Shown here piece by piece: positions 21,872 through 31,369 of a stretch of DNA of 64,000 nt. Both the position numbers and the translations under genes were made by a program. Each line of letters opens with the position of its first letter. Position 1 is the stretch's first letter. The notes below the pieces were generated by a model that was given only the letters and a program-made list of their open reading frames with translations, did not search any database and was not told the origin of the DNA. Source of the stretch: Bretschneidera sinensis (taxonomy: Eukaryota > Streptophyta > Magnoliopsida > Brassicales > Akaniaceae); the NCBI GenBank assembly GCA_023935145.1, contig CM043699.1:59846638-59910637 (forward strand). The letters run 5' to 3'.

Positions 21872-21889
21872 TCCCCGGCAATGGCACCA
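21872..21889 (-). other. Primer-binding site, tRNA-Asp type (E4)
   Basis: The plus strand TCCCCGGCAATGGCACCA matches the tRNA-Asp 3' end except for two CpG-decay changes. It lies 5 bp from the LTR at 21895. Confidence 0.88.
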
Positions 21890-21894
21890 AAATT

Positions 21895-23282
21895 TGATTA
21901 TGCCCAAAGAGTAATGCGGTAGTTATAGCACAGGTTTGGGGTGTCGATTCCACAGGGAAACAAGTTAACTACAAGAGAAGGTAAACCTAAACATGAACGG
22001 TAAAGATTAAATGAAAGAATTTGAGTTTTGATAGTAATTGTGTAAATAGTCGTGTGAATATATTATAGAGAAGTACCAAGGATCCGGGAATCCTCCCTAA
22101 GTTCGTTGCCTTATCCTAATCAAGATTCAGTTTTTTTTATCTCGATTACAAGTTTCACATCCCAAACAGGCAATCGGCAAATATTCAATTAAGTACAAAT
22201 ATAAACCCTAAAGTAATTGCTTATGAAATACTCATTGATTTCGATTCAAGCACACATGACCTATTCTATAGAGTTATCAAGAAACGACAATATATCACCA
22301 TGACAATATCGCAGTAATGGACAACCCTAAAAGAGAAATCTATCGACTCAATCACACCTGAACAACTGGACATAAGAAGAGCAAGACTAGACTTATATGG
22401 AGAAGAAGCATGCAATCACCAGATTAAGAAAATCTAAGATAAGAAGAATAAAAAGTGCAGCTTTCACATGAACCCTAATTCTTCTAGTTTGATCAAATAA
22501 TAAATCATAAACAATGTTTTAACATTAAATCTTTACAACCGAATCAAGACTAGAAAGTAAGAACAACTACACCTAGGGATTCATCCCTTCGCCTTGCTTG
22601 GAGATTAGTTGGCCATGGGGCTCATGGTTGAACACTTTGATGGAGGAGAATCGGCTGCTTCCTTGAGTTTCCCAAGCTTAATCAGTGTCTAATATCAAAC
22701 CCTAAGTGATCTATTTATAATACAAGGGTCTAAGGGTGTTTTAGGGTTTTAAACAATCATTATCATAACTCGGAGAACAAAGTTCGTGTGCGCGCCTAGG
22801 CTTAGTTTTAGGCCAGCTTTGTGAACTTGCTGGAAGGTGCGGTGTAGCTCCATCCAGGGTGCACCTCAGCCCTTCAGGGTGCACCCTAGATTAATCCAGG
22901 ATGCACCTCACACCTCAGGGCGCAGTGCTCCTTGGTCCAAGGCGCACCCTGACCTGATGGCCTTCTTTGCTTGCTTTGGCCTCTGTTCTGGAGGGTGCGG
23001 CCCAGCTGGTTCCAGGGCATGGTGCACATGCTTAGATCTCTTTGTTTAGCCTTTTTGAAAGCACTCCTTTGCTCCGGTATACATGGAATCTTTGTGCTTC
23101 ATTCAACAATATCTTTTCCATCTCTTTAAGACTCAAAATACCTGAAAATGCATCAAAAAAAATTAATGATCCAAAGATGACACTTTAGAGTTGTTAACAT
23201 ATAAAAGTGCAATTAAAACCTAGATCAACTCTAAAATGCTAACAATTAAGTACTATTAAGATGCATTTTATAGCTCTCATCA
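21895..23282 (-). repeat. 5' LTR of E4
   Basis: 1,388 bp and near-identical to 16181-17582. Its palindrome cluster is at 22837-23026. A tandem 'gacaatat...' duplication near 22290-22310 and a deletion near 22760 distinguish the two LTRs. It ends CTCTCATCA before ggcct. Confidence 0.9.
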
Positions 23283-23542
23283 GGCCTAGAGCCCCTTTCA
23301 CTTAGAAAAGACCAAGGATATGGCCTTGAGCTCCTATCCTTCGGATTTCTCCTTAATTAACACAAGCAAAGGTTTTCGAGCTCCTTATACTCACTCAAAG
23401 GCTAAGAAGAAGGCCCTAAACCCTCATCCTTTATCTGCCCAAAACTAAGAGTCGGGACCTTCTATCAGTAATGTTCCACCTTTAATGAATAAAAACAAAT
23501 TCGCCCTACTTGAATTTCCAAACGAGTCCAAGTTAAAACTCT

Positions 23543-23690
23543 GAGCTTAGAGCGCCAAGCTCTTTCCATACTCGGGCTACTTTCAAGCTATGTTCTGAGC
23601 TTAGAGCGCCGAGCTCTTTCCATAATCAGACTACTTTCAAGTTATGTTCCGAGCTTAGAGCCTCAAGCTCTTTCCCTCATCGGAACTTAT
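23543..23690. repeat. 54 bp tandem repeat in E3 3' region
   Basis: Three units begin at 23543, 23597 and 23651, each opening with GAGCTTAGAGC and containing (C/G)AGCTC about 10 bp on. The first unit has GAGCTT...AAGCTC inverted repeats. Tandem arrays in the 3' region are a known habit of the Tat lineage. Confidence 0.75.
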
Positions 23691-23944
23691 TTAATTCATA
23701 CATCAAGGAGAGAGTCCCAAACTTTCTACTTCTTTGAAATAATTCCAAGTTAAAACCTAAGGAAAAATACATCAGAAGCAGAAGAATGATTTGAAGAGAC
23801 ACAAAAGGCGTAAATCTATTCCATTCATAAAATGGTTCAGTTTAAGGTAGTGTCGGCCTTTAAATACAAAATGTGGTAAGGGCACTACCGACCCTTAAAT
23901 ACATACTTAAATAAAAAAAACTTAAACTAAAAAGGAGGAAACAC

Positions 23945-24090
23945 CTACTCATCCCCTATAACATCGACCTCCTCAACTCTGACTCCAATCTCGACCTCGT
24001 TGCCATCCTCCACACCTTGGGTTTCCTCAAGTGCTATGGTGGTCTCACCCTTGGACATCTCGACCGTCGAAAGGTCCAGGCTAAGAAACA
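23945..24090 (-). pseudogene. Antisense ORF remnant (E3)
   Basis: A minus-strand reading LDLSTVEMSKGETTIALEET and onward, acidic and ending at 23945. It resembles the acidic C-terminus encoded at 31626-31408 on the minus strand of E6. Probably the tail of the Tat-lineage antisense ORF. Function unknown. Confidence 0.4.
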
Positions 24091-24099
24091 TTTGGACGG

Positions 24100-24379
24100 T
24101 CAGATCGCAGTGCTGCGCTCGATCCCTCTTGTGCGCGCTGGATCGCAATGTGCGCTGGATCGCATTGCATATTGCAATCGATCGCAGTTTGTCTAGAGAC
24201 TACTTCAGGGATTCCAGGCTTCTTCCTTTAAGTGCCAAAACTGCTTCTTTTTCTCCAAGACCCTATAAAAACTTGTAAAACACACAAATGGAGTAAAAGA
24301 GATAAAATTAACGTAATTAAGGACCTAACAAATGTAAATGAGGGGGCTTAAATATGAATATTTAAGCACCTATCAAATA
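24100..24379 (-). repeat. Truncated LTR of the LTR2 family
   Basis: Matches the last 280 bp (plus-strand sense) of LTR2, from the 14-mer cluster (about 24106-24190) through 'ccctataaaaacttgtaaaac' to the end CACCTATCA at 24379. The rest of the LTR is missing on the left, where E3 sequence begins. The right side abuts chromovirus RT. It marks an old insertion followed by deletion. Confidence 0.75.
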
Positions 24380-26333
24380 TCTGGAAATGGCATAATAGTG
24401 ACCCACAAAAGGTAGAGGCAATGTTAAGTTGGGAGAGACTAACTAATGTGATTGAGATTAGAATCCTCTTAGGGTTAGTTGGTTATTATAGATGATTCTT
24501 TCAGAATTTTTCTATTATTGTAATACTATTGAATAGACTAACTAGGAAAGAAGTGAGATTTGTATGGTGAGGGAAGTGTGAGAAAAATTTCCAATTACTA
24601 AAGAAGAAATTGACTACAGCTCCAATATTGGTGTTTCCTTATAGTGATGAAGGATTTGTGGTGTATAGTGATGCGTCACATCAATGATTGGGATATGTGT
24701 AACATAAGAAAACTGTGGCCCATACTTCTAGGAAATTGAAGATTCGTGATAGAAATTACCCTACTCATGGCTTAGAGTTTGCTGCTATAATGTTTACTTT
24801 AAAGATTGGAGACATCATCTGTATAGAGCCACTTGTGAGATATTCATAGGTTATAAGAGTTTGACATACTTACCTACCTATAGAAAGTTGAATTTGAGGC
24901 AAAGATGTTGGATGGAGTTGATTAGTAACTATGATTGTACAATTCACTATCATCTAGAAAATGTGAAGGTGATAGCTGATGCATTGAGTAAAAAGTTTAC
25001 AAGAAGGTTAACTACTATTGGGAGTCCTGATGTGAAATTGATGATAGATTTAAAAAAGATAAGAATGAAGTTGAATGTCAGTGATACAGGATCATGGTTA
25101 ATGAATATGGTTGTACAGTCATCCATAGTAAAATGCTTTAGAGATCCAAGGTAGAGATGAAGAGATAGAAAAGATTAAGCATTGAGTGCTTACCTGAAAG
25201 CAATATGAGTTCAAAAATTTGAAATGAGGGTATTTTGGTATTGGAACATGGATTGTGTTCCCAATGATGTAGAGTTGAGAAAGAAGATATTAAGAAAGGT
25301 ACATGATGATGTATATTCGATGCACCCGAGTAACAATAAAATGTATAGAAGTTTGAGACAGAATTTCTGGTGGTAAAGATTGAAGAGGGATGTAGCTAAG
25401 ATGGTAAGGTTATATGGAGCACCATTAAGCATAGTGTCAAATAAAAATGCTAGATTTACATCTTGGTTTTGGAGAGGCTTTCAGAAAGCCACGGGTACAC
25501 AGTTGCAATTTAATAAAAATTTTCATGCTCAGACAGAAAGGATTATTAGAGTACTAGAGGATATGTTAAGGGCAAATGTGATGAGTTTTTCAGTAAGTTA
25601 GGATGCTTACATGCCATCGATTAAAATTTCTTATAATAATCAGTATCAAACTAGTATTAGGATAGCACCAATTGAGACATTGTATGGTAGGAGGTGTGGA
25701 ACTCCTATATGTTGGGAAGAAGTGGGAGAGAGAAATTTATTTAGTCCATCAATTATTGAGTTAACAACTGAGATGATCAAATTGGTTAGAGAAAACCGTA
25801 AAGCAGCACAGAGTAGACCGAATAGCTATGCTGATAATAAAAGAAGACCCCTTGGGTTTCAAGTAGGTAATTGGGTGTATTGAAAAATATCTCAATGAAA
25901 ATGTGTGTTGAGATTTAAACAAGAAAGGAAAGCTGAATCCGATGTATGTAGGACCCTATGAGGTTATTGAGAAAATTTGGGCTAGTTGTGAGTAGCCTGG
26001 ATTTACCTCCAGAATTAAAACATTTATATAATATAGTTCACGTTTCACTTTTTAAAAAGTGTTTACATAATGAATATTATAATATTTCGAGCTAAGCTAT
26101 AGAAATTCAGAAGGATTGGGCTTATATACACGTACCAGTGAGGATTTTAGAAAGAAAACAATAAGTCTTGTATAATAAAAAAAAAATTTCTTTAGTTCAA
26201 GTTCTGTGGCAGAATAAGGATGTTGAAGAGATTACGTAAAAGTGTGAGACAATTATGAAGAAATATTATTCACTTTTGTTTCTGGAGTTAGGTAAGGAAA
26301 TTTCGGAGACAATTTTTATAAGGTGGGTAGATT
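24380..26333 (+). pseudogene. RT / RNase H / integrase relic (E5)
   Basis: Readable pieces, with many stops and shifts, are: the RT end (QKVEAMLSWERLTN, then FLGLVGYY-like); the RNase H region (ILVFPYSDEGFVVYSDASHQ, RNYPTHGLEFAAIMFTLK, HYHLENVKVIADALSKKF); the integrase start (KILRKVHDDVYSMHPSNNKM); and the integrase core end and tail (KNARFTSWFWRGFQKATGTQ, IAPIETLYGRRCGTPICWEE). The catalytic Asp/Glu residues are mostly lost. The pol end (aatttcggagacaattttt) and a polypurine tract (aaggtgggtag) precede the LTR. No intact chromodomain was read. Confidence 0.75.
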
Positions 26334-28486
26334 TGTAATACCCATAATCGTAAAGTAAGGATAAAAAAGTAATTTAATAAATATGATATGAAATTAAAAT
26401 AATATATATATATATATATGTGTGTGAATGATTTAGTATTGAATAAAATAATTATTTAAAAAAAATGGATGTGTGGGGGCATAATTACAAAGAAAATGAA
26501 AAACAAAAAAAAAACTGGACAGGTCCAACGTGAGAAGGAAAAAAGAAAAAGAAAAAAAAAAGTAAAAGTAAAAAAAAAAAAGCAAAACAAAACAAAAACG
26601 TGGCAGCAGGTGGCACCTACTGCCCAGTAAAGAGACTTTTTTATTGCATGTGAGCCACCTCTCACATTCGTGGCAGCTTGAGAAATGGTGGGGGGGGGGG
26701 GGGGAATTTTGTTTTTTCATATAAATAGTTTAATTTTTTTTTTCATTTAATATTTATTCATTTCCAAATCCTGTTTGATATCTTCATTTTACAATTCAAA
26801 CTACTATATTTCTCTAAACACTTGGGGACTGAAAGAAAGGTTGAAAGTGAAAAATTTTGAAGGAGTTTATGGGAGAATTTTGAAGGGGTTTATGGGGAGC
26901 TCTAAGAAAAACATAAGGCAATAATGTGATGTTTATTTTTAGATTTTTTAGCATAATTGAAATTTCCCGAAATTCAAAGTGAGAATTTTCAAAGGTGTGA
27001 ATTATGGAAGAATTGAAGAAAAAATTAAAGATTTTAATATAAATATTATATCAAGTGTTGATGGTTAATAATCAAGAGAAATTTCTAAGAGGAGCAAAAA
27101 AAGTAATGAGGTGATCCATAGGTAGCTCTAAGCGCTACGTGGTGAGTTAGATTCACTTTAAGTAATCTAGATAAAAAAATGAAATATCTAGTGATAATAT
27201 TAAAATAAATTATTAGCTTATGCTTTGGTAGTAGATGAAAAATTGATTGATAGGTATGATAGGATTTTTGGACATAAAGAAAATTATTATGTGAGAAATA
27301 ATATTTTTGGAATAATAAGTTGATTTAATAATAAAAGCGAGAAGTGAAATTCTTGATGAACTATGGTTGATGTTTTGATACGAATTATGAGGAGATGAAA
27401 TTTAGTGGATCTTGACAAGCTATGATGGATGATTTAATGTGATTTATGAAGAGAGGAATTTTGCGAAATTTTTTTAATAATAATTTAAGAATAATCAGGA
27501 TAGCCAATTTAAATATTTGAATTCATGTTTGTTTTTGTGTTATTTTTCTTATGCATATTTCATATCATTGTTCATATGCATATGCATTAAATAAAAGAGT
27601 CGAGAGGGGGCCAATCTAACTGAAAAACCGTGATAGTCGATATATGCTAGAAATAAAGGAAAACTGTGACAGCTGGTATATGTTGGAAATAAAAAATCGG
27701 GAGGGGACCGGTCTAAGATAAAAACATGTCGACATGTAGGAAGATATTCCCTAATAATAATTCATGCATTGCATCTGTTTTAAATATTGATTGCATTACT
27801 GAAATGCGGAAGTGTTGTTTGTTACTGTGAATTTATTTATAGATGAATGAGTCTCACAGAGAGACAATTATGGTGAGAAAGAAACATAAAAGTATGATAT
27901 TATAAGAACCATATAAATGGTAGACTTTATGCTGTGAACCTCATTACGAGGTAATTATGAGATAATTGACGATCTTAAGGTGAACCAATATATAAGAAGA
28001 AGAGATTGATAGAGAATGAGACTTATGATATGTGTAGTGATAGTAGAATGTTATTATCAAGTTATGTGAGATATAATTGATTAAATATTGAAAGACTATT
28101 TATACAAATTGAGTACTTCTAGTAAATTTAATTCACTGAACTTGTGAAGCTCATCCCTCATTGTACAATGATTTTAGGTAGCAAGCATGACAAATAGTTT
28201 GGTGAGTTGAGGTTTAGACGATATCATTATCTGTAAGCCACGTACGTGTCCACATTCTCAAACTAATGATAAAATAAAAATTTATTTGTAAATATTCATG
28301 CATTTTACGTTGTATATAATGTTTAAGTCAAGATCAGAATGATATATCTCCTCTATTGAGGGTTGAGGATTGATGTAAAAATTTCGATTGGCGTTATTTT
28401 TATTGTTGCATATATGTGTCGTGCTGGGATTTTCAAAATGTGATGACACCATCTCGGGGGTGGCCAACCCGGGATGGGTCTTTACA
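26334..28486 (+). repeat. Chromovirus LTR (E5)
   Basis: 2,153 bp, TGTAATACCC ... GGGTCTTTACA, with a TATA box TATAAATA at 26720-26727, an (AT)n run at about 26401-26419 and a run of 15 Gs (26690-26704). The last about 380 bp (28110-28486) match 58809-59192 in the same orientation and 49726-50150 in inverse. Because its two ends are themselves inverted-repeat-like, orientation rests on the TATA box and the pol block on its left. Confidence 0.7.
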
Positions 28487-28536
28487 ACCAGACTTTCTAG
28501 AGAGATAGAGAAGGGGAGACAGAGAAAAAGAGGAAA

Positions 28537-29090
28537 GATGTCGACCCTCACAGAGGGACAGTCAAAAGAGCCCTCCAAAAAGGCAATTACAAGGCCCATG
28601 CCCGATGTTGACCCTCTCAATGCGTTTAGAACCAATGTCCTAATGCAACTTCAGAATAGGTCGGTCCTCTAGTGGCCTCTAAGGCCACAGCACCAAAATA
28701 GAGACCAGAGCAAGTGGTGCTGTTTCCACAAGAATCATGGACACGACACTGAAGAATGCCATATCCTAAAGCAGCAACTTGAAGCCCTAATCAGTCGAGG
28801 GCACCTAAAGGAGTTTACCAGATCCCGATAGAGGATGGTTTCTGATCAGCTTAGAGGAAAGCCCAGACGCCCCTCTCATCTAGATCGAGAATGTCAAAAC
28901 CCTCGAAAAAGCCCCAAGCCCAACCAAGAAGAACCCAACCGAATGAACTAAGAAGTTACGGCGACCAAGGTAGCTCGAGACAGAATGGCAAGGCATACAC
29001 CATATCTATGGCCTATGTCAGTGGCCCCCATAAACGAAAGAAGACAAGTCTGGTAATCTCTTTCACGAACAAAGATTTATATGGGGTATA
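28537..29090 (+). pseudogene. gag C-terminus (E6)
   Basis: Reads MSTLTEGQSKEPSKKAITRP, a gap with stops, then KWCCFHKNHGHDTEECHILK, the C..H..H..C-type finger typical of Tat Gag proteins, followed by QQLEALISRGHLKEFT. Stops occur near 28670, 28830 and 29090. The capsid part of Gag is absent. It probably bound RNA when intact. Confidence 0.7.
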
Positions 29091-29100
29091 GACTCCACAT

Positions 29101-29604
29101 GATGATTCGGTGGTGGTCTCCTTCTTAGTAGCCAACCACGAAGTCAGACGAATCCTGGTACACAACGGGAGCTCAACGGACATCTTGTTCTATGACACTT
29201 TCCAACTTATGCAACTAAAAGACAAACAACTGGAGCCAATCTCCACCCCACTGTATGGTTTTGCAGGAAATCTAGTGTTCGCTAAGGGAAGCATAGTCCT
29301 CCTTGTCACCACAGGAACGGCACCGCGGACAGCCACTGTACGAACCACCTTTCTGGTTGTCAAGAAGCCATCGTCCTACAATATAATCCTCGGTCGACCC
29401 ACCCTTAACAAGCTAAAAGTAGTTGTCTCTACCTACCATTTAAAGATGAAATTCCCTACCGATGATGAGGTGGGTGTAGTCGGAGGAAACCAACAGACCT
29501 CCCAATCCTGCTACCCGAGTGTCGTCAAGGAAGAGAAAAGAACTGAAACCTTACCTCTCGAAGTAGAAGACTTCAGGGATGAAATGAAAACTCCTAAGGG
29601 ATGA
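29101..29604 (+). pseudogene. Aspartic protease with Asp-to-His change (E6)
   Basis: An open frame of 160+ codons. It starts with FLVANHEVRRILVHNGSSTD, where the family has LVD(N/T)GSS: the catalytic Asp codon is CAC (29161-29163) and gives His, so the enzyme would be dead. The second conserved block, SYNIILGRPTLNKLKVVVST, is intact. It ends TPKG-stop at 29602-29604, then RT sequence follows in the same frame. Confidence 0.8.
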
Positions 29605-29607
29605 CCC

Positions 29608-30589
29608 ATGGAAGAGCTGACCGCAATTTCTCTTGGTGATGACCCCTCTCGGATAATCCAAACCGGCTCCAGTCTCACTGAGGACCTCATGGATGCCCTC
29701 CTTTCCCTCATTCGGAAGAATCAGGATTTGTTCACTTGGTCTGCATCAGACATGCCCGGGATCGACCCCGAGGTCATCATACACAGACTAAACATGGATT
29801 TGGGACACAAGCCTATCATTCAGAAGAAAAGATCGTTCGCCTCAGAATGGAAAGCCGCCATCAAGTCAGAGGTAGACAAGTTACTCGAGGTCGACTTCAT
29901 CTAAGAGGCAGATTACCCCGATTGGGTATCAAACATGGTAATGGTATGAAAAACTAATGGAAAGTGATGGATCTGCATCGACTTCACCGATCTGAACAAA
30001 GCTTGCCAGAAGAATAATTTCCCTTTGCCACGAATCAACCAACTGACTGACGCCACTTCAGGACATAAGCTCTTCACCTTCATGGACTTGTATTCCGAAT
30101 ATAACCAGATCCTCTTGACAAATAAACCACTGAGACAGGTTCTGCACAAACCAGATATCTCCGGGAGAATGGTCAAGTGGTCCATCGAACTCGGGGAGTT
30201 CGACATCCAGTACTACCCTCGGAAGGCCATCAAGGCTCAGGCTCTTGTCAACTTCATCGTTGAGATGACCCTCCCAGTAGATCTGGATGAAGAATCAAGT
30301 TCGAAACCAGTTGAGAAAACCCCAAGGTGGACTCTTCATATCGACTGTTCTTCTAATATTACCGGGAGTAGGACCGGGCTTATCCTCTGCAGCCCGGATA
30401 GATTCGTCATCAAGTACGCCCTAAGGTTCAGATTCAAAGCTTCCAATAATGAAGCATAGTATGAAGCATTTCTCGTCGGTATGAAGCTAGCAAGAGTAAT
30501 GGCCACTGAGGCCCTGGACGTATACAACGACTCACAGCTAGTGGTAAATCAAATGGTATGAGAGTTTGAAGCCTGATGAGAGAGGATTG
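29608..30589 (+). pseudogene. RT start and RNase H joined by a deletion (E6)
   Basis: The N-terminal RT (LFTWSASDMPGIDPEVIIHR; KPIIQKKRSFASEWKAAIKS; after two stops CIDFTDLNKACQKNNFPLPR; FMDLYSEYNQIL) runs to about 30120. It then jumps to TNKPLRQVLHKPDISGRMVK, the segment before RNase H. The whole RT palm with the Y-x-D-D site is missing. The RNase H part has TPRWTLHIDCSSNITGSRTG, FKASNNEA-stop-YEAFLVG and VYNDSQLVVNQM. The first RNase H Asp motif and the D-S-Q motif are still readable. Confidence 0.8.
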
Positions 30590-31264
30590 CCCGCTACCTT
30601 GGGAAAACCAAAGAGTTCACCACCGGATTCAAAACAATCTATGAAGAACTCCGCATCGAACATCGATTCTTATCCGTTGGGTATCCACAGGCTAACGGAC
30701 AAGCCAAAGTGACCAATAAAACACTTCTTCAAGGTATCAAAAGGAGACTTGACGAAGCTAACAAGTAGTGGGCCGACCATCTTCCCAACGTGCTCTGAGC
30801 TTATCAGACAACGGCTCGAAAGCCAACGGGAGAGACCCCATTCTTTATGGCATACGGTCCTGAAGCAGTGATCCCCATGGAAATCAGAGTACTATCGTTA
30901 CACATACAAAACTTCAAGCAAAATGACAACGAGAAGGCCTTACGAATGAATGCTGACCTTATCGATGAAGCTCGAGATAAGGCTCAGATCCGTTTAGCCA
31001 CCTACCAACAGAGAGCAGCCCGATATTACAACTCTCAGGTCCGAAGTAGAAGCTTCAAGTTACACAACTTCGTCCTCCAAAAAAGCGAAGTGTCTTGCCC
31101 TCGAGAAACGGAAAAGCTCGTTCCAAATTGGGAAGGCCCGTACCGTTTCAGGAAAGTGTGCTGAACCGGTACCTTCGAGCTCGAAGAGTTAAGTGGCAAA
31201 CTCTTCACTCGCACTTGGAATGTGGAGTAGTGTACCCTCGAGTATAACTCGCCTCGGCTCATTA
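30590..31264 (+). pseudogene. Integrase tail (E6)
   Basis: Starts after a second deletion. A short RNase H-end piece (YLGKTKEFTTGFK) runs into IEHRFLSVGYPQANGQAKVT, so the integrase zinc finger and first two catalytic Asp residues are gone. Then follow ETPFFMAYGPEAVIPMEIRV, RMNADLIDEARDKAQIRLAT and an SRSFKLHNFVLQKSEV tail, with stops near 30766, 30797 and 31161. It parallels E3 15085-16023. Confidence 0.8.
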
Positions 31265-31369
31265 GTAAAAGTTGTAAATACCGAAGGCCAAACAAAATAA
31301 AAGATGAATTAAAAAACTAAAGGCTTTATTAATCTATATGATTATAGAGGAGGCTCTACTGGCAATAGT

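Larger units (their letters stand above)
16181..23282 (-). mobile_element. E4: gag-protease-only Gypsy element
   Basis: A complete 7.1 kb insertion. The LTRs are 16181-17582 and 21895-23282, the ends are TG...CA, and there is an exact 5 bp duplication ggcct (16176-16180 and 23283-23287). The tRNA-Asp PBS is at 21872-21889. The 4.3 kb interior encodes only Gag and an aspartic protease on the minus strand. It then passes straight to the 3' non-coding region, with no RT, RNase H or integrase. This is the layout described for non-autonomous plant elements of the TR-GAG type. The LTRs are related to E1, which could supply enzymes. Confidence 0.9.
15085..24099 (+). mobile_element. E3: Tat-like Gypsy element, split by E4
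   Basis: The oldest visible element of the left nest. Its pieces are 15085-16180 (integrase and start of the 3' region) and 23283-about 24099 (rest of the 3' region, with a 54 bp tandem repeat and an antisense ORF remnant). The joint is proven by the ggcct duplication around E4. E1 cut its left side, and the right end at about 24099 is a rearrangement junction with an LTR2-type fragment. It is the same lineage as E6 (28487-34580), with very similar integrase peptides. Confidence 0.8.
23283..24099 (+). other. E3 3' region, continued
   Basis: Resumes E3 after E4. It contains three 54 bp tandem units (23543-about 23690) and, on the opposite strand, a short acidic ORF remnant (23945-24090) that resembles the C-terminus of the antisense ORF of E6. 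No E3 LTR is seen; the sequence passes into an LTR2-type fragment near 24100. Confidence 0.65.
24380..28486 (+). mobile_element. E5: decayed chromovirus with 3' LTR
   Basis: Plus-strand pol relic (24380-26333), a pol-end block and a long LTR-like region (26334-28486) starting TGTAATACCC and ending GGGTCTTTACA. The 5' part is missing. Pol peptides resemble the Tekay/Del type of chromovirus. E6 sequence follows almost directly at about 28487. Confidence 0.7.

Noticed and set aside
26433..26720. Phe-rich minus-strand ORFs
   Set aside because: Poly-A/poly-T low-complexity part of the E5 LTR.
28282..28635. Minus-strand 117-codon ORF with LVVKTHPGLATPEM
   Set aside because: It crosses the end of the E5 LTR; the peptide is a read-through of the LTR terminus, repeated at 59190. 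Not a gene.
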